Assembly (NCBI RefSeq): GCF_014397025.1
Contig: NZ_JACJUO010000001.1
Location: 2,094,501-2,158,500, forward strand
Reading direction: 5' to 3'
DNA: 64,000 nucleotides
DNA from: Ochrobactrum sp. Marseille-Q0166
GTDB taxonomy: Bacteria > Pseudomonadota > Alphaproteobacteria > Rhizobiales > Rhizobiaceae
This document shows, piece by piece, positions 63,298-64,000 of this stretch. The translations under genes were made by a program, and so were the position numbers. Positions within the stretch are counted from its first letter, which is position 1. Every line of letters begins with the position of its first letter. The notes under the pieces were generated by a model. It searched no databases, was not told where the DNA came from, and saw only the letters and a program-made list of their open reading frames with translations.

Positions 63298-64000
63298 TTA
63301 GTGACCCGGATGTACTGCGTCGTTGATGTACATGCAGGTGAGAACCGTGAAGACGTAGGCCTGGAGGAATGCAACCAGGAACTCAAGCGCGGTGATCGCG
63401 ACCGTCATGATCAGAGGCAGGATAGCGCCGCCAACACCCAGTGCACCAAGCGAGCTCAGCGAGACAACGAAGCCTGCGAAAACCTTGAGTGTGATGTGAC
63501 CTGCCAGCATGTTCGCAAAGAGACGAACAGAGAGGCTGATTGGGCGCGAAAGGAAGGAAATGATTTCAATGGCGACAACCAGAGGCACAATAATACCTGG
63601 AACGCCGCTTGGCACGAACAGCTTCAAAAAGCCCAGACCATGCTTGTAGAAACCATAAATGATGACCGTACCGATAACCAGCAAAGCCAGCGCAAAGGTT
63701 ACGATGATCTGACTTGTTACAGTGTAGAAATAAGGGAACAGACCAATGAAGTTTGCAACCAGCACGAACATAAACAGCGAGAAGACAAAGGGGAAGAACT
63801 TCATACCCTTTGAACCAGCCGAATCTCGCAGGCTAGACGCCACAAATTCGTAGGCCATTTCCGAAACCGACTGCAAGCGACTTGGGATCAGTCCGCGGCT
63901 CGAAGACGTAAAATAGAGAAAGCCGGATGCAAGCACGACAGTCGCGACCATAAAGGCCGAAACATTGGTAAACGACAGGTCTACACCACCGATGTCGATC
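63298..64000 (-). CDS. atpB: ATP synthase F0 subunit a (5' end beyond the window)
   Basis: The proton-channel subunit. The frame is open to the right edge of the window, with residues [20 protein letters not shown] upstream of the first Met at 63951, so the start lies outside. About six membrane helices are visible. The essential Arg is in [14 protein letters not shown]. The C-terminus ends AVHPGH. First visible gene of an a-c-b'-b operon; a separate operon for F1 is expected elsewhere. Confidence 0.95.
   Translation of the reverse strand, partial: IDIGGVDLSFTNVSAFMVATVVLASGFLYFTSSSRGLIPSRLQSVSEMAYEFVASSLRDSAGSKGMKFFPFVFSLFMFVLVANFIGLFPYFYTVTSQIIVTFALALLVIGTVIIYGFYKHGLGFLKLFVPSGVPGIIVPLVVAIEIISFLSRPISLSVRLFANMLAGHITLKVFAGFVVSLSSLGALGVGGAILPLIMTVAITALEFLVAFLQAYVFTVLTCMYINDAVHPGH

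Noticed and set aside
62812..63813. 333-residue + strand ORF
   Set aside because: Antisense to atpE and atpB and very rich in polar residues; not a gene.

Overview
The window is ordinary alphaproteobacterial chromosome, and the gene content points to Hyphomicrobiales, family Brucellaceae (Brucella/Ochrobactrum group). The evidence is the Omp2-type porin whose mature N-terminus matches the Brucella Omp2 pattern as I remember it, the a-c-b'-b order of the F0 ATP synthase genes, a RibBX-type riboflavin enzyme, DUF680, DUF1344 and DUF6101 proteins, and intergenic palindromes of the rhizobial type (arms GCATGTTGCGGAAA / TTTCCGCGACATGC). The species cannot be named from sequence alone. I see no tRNA, rRNA, CRISPR array, insertion sequence or complete prophage.

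Layout. 1-6.9 kb: end of a probable dnaB, then radA, cvpA, purF, a short-chain dehydrogenase and an AAA ATPase on the + strand, meeting pssA-psd (phosphatidylethanolamine synthesis) on the - strand. 7.0-8.4 kb: a small AT-richer accessory patch on the - strand with a membrane protein, a stand-alone protein like the C-terminal domain of phage head-morphogenesis (Mu F / SPP1 gp7) proteins, and two tiny overlapping ORFs; this is the least explained part of the window. 8.4-15 kb: an ArsR regulator with an Atm1-like ABC exporter, envelope proteins (LysM, MliC), a LOG-family protein and an Asp/Glu racemase. 15.1-24.4 kb: dxs-tlyA-rRNA methyltransferase and the HDAC-like gene with xseB, separated by a 4 kb block holding pirin, DUF937, GlsB-like, DedA and the porin. 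24.4-32.8 kb: ribB(X), aroC, DUF1344, a RES/Xre toxin-antitoxin pair, a CLC chloride channel, a phosphoglycerate-mutase-like phosphatase, fabI and a DnaJ-type co-chaperone. 33-45 kb: a lipoprotein, pdxH, ubiA, purD, a membrane diguanylate cyclase, a cold-shock protein, an acyl-CoA dehydrogenase/enoyl-CoA hydratase operon, DUF4282, DUF6101, an FAD-linked oxidase and a Sua5/TsaC protein. 45-57 kb: glyS-glyQ, a TPR protein, a polyprenyl diphosphate synthase, DUF2007, an N6-adenine methyltransferase, NhaA, an S49 peptidase and ispE. 57-64 kb: tandem DUF680 genes, a glycosyltransferase-like protein, an SH3b protein, a PA0069-type radical SAM protein, rnhB and the atpB-atpE-atpF2-atpF1 operon, whose first gene runs off the right edge.

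Most genes serve core metabolism: purines (purF, purD), isoprenoids and quinones (dxs, ispE, polyprenyl synthase, ubiA), phospholipid (pssA, psd), cofactors (ribB, pdxH), fatty acids (fabI, acyl-CoA dehydrogenase), translation (glyQS, tsaC, rRNA methyltransferases) and energy (F0). Points worth a second look are the 7-8.4 kb patch, a perfect 14-bp inverted repeat that encloses the rnhB start codon, the clustered palindromic repeats, a nested hairpin in the gene-free stretch upstream of fabI, and the ArsR operator.
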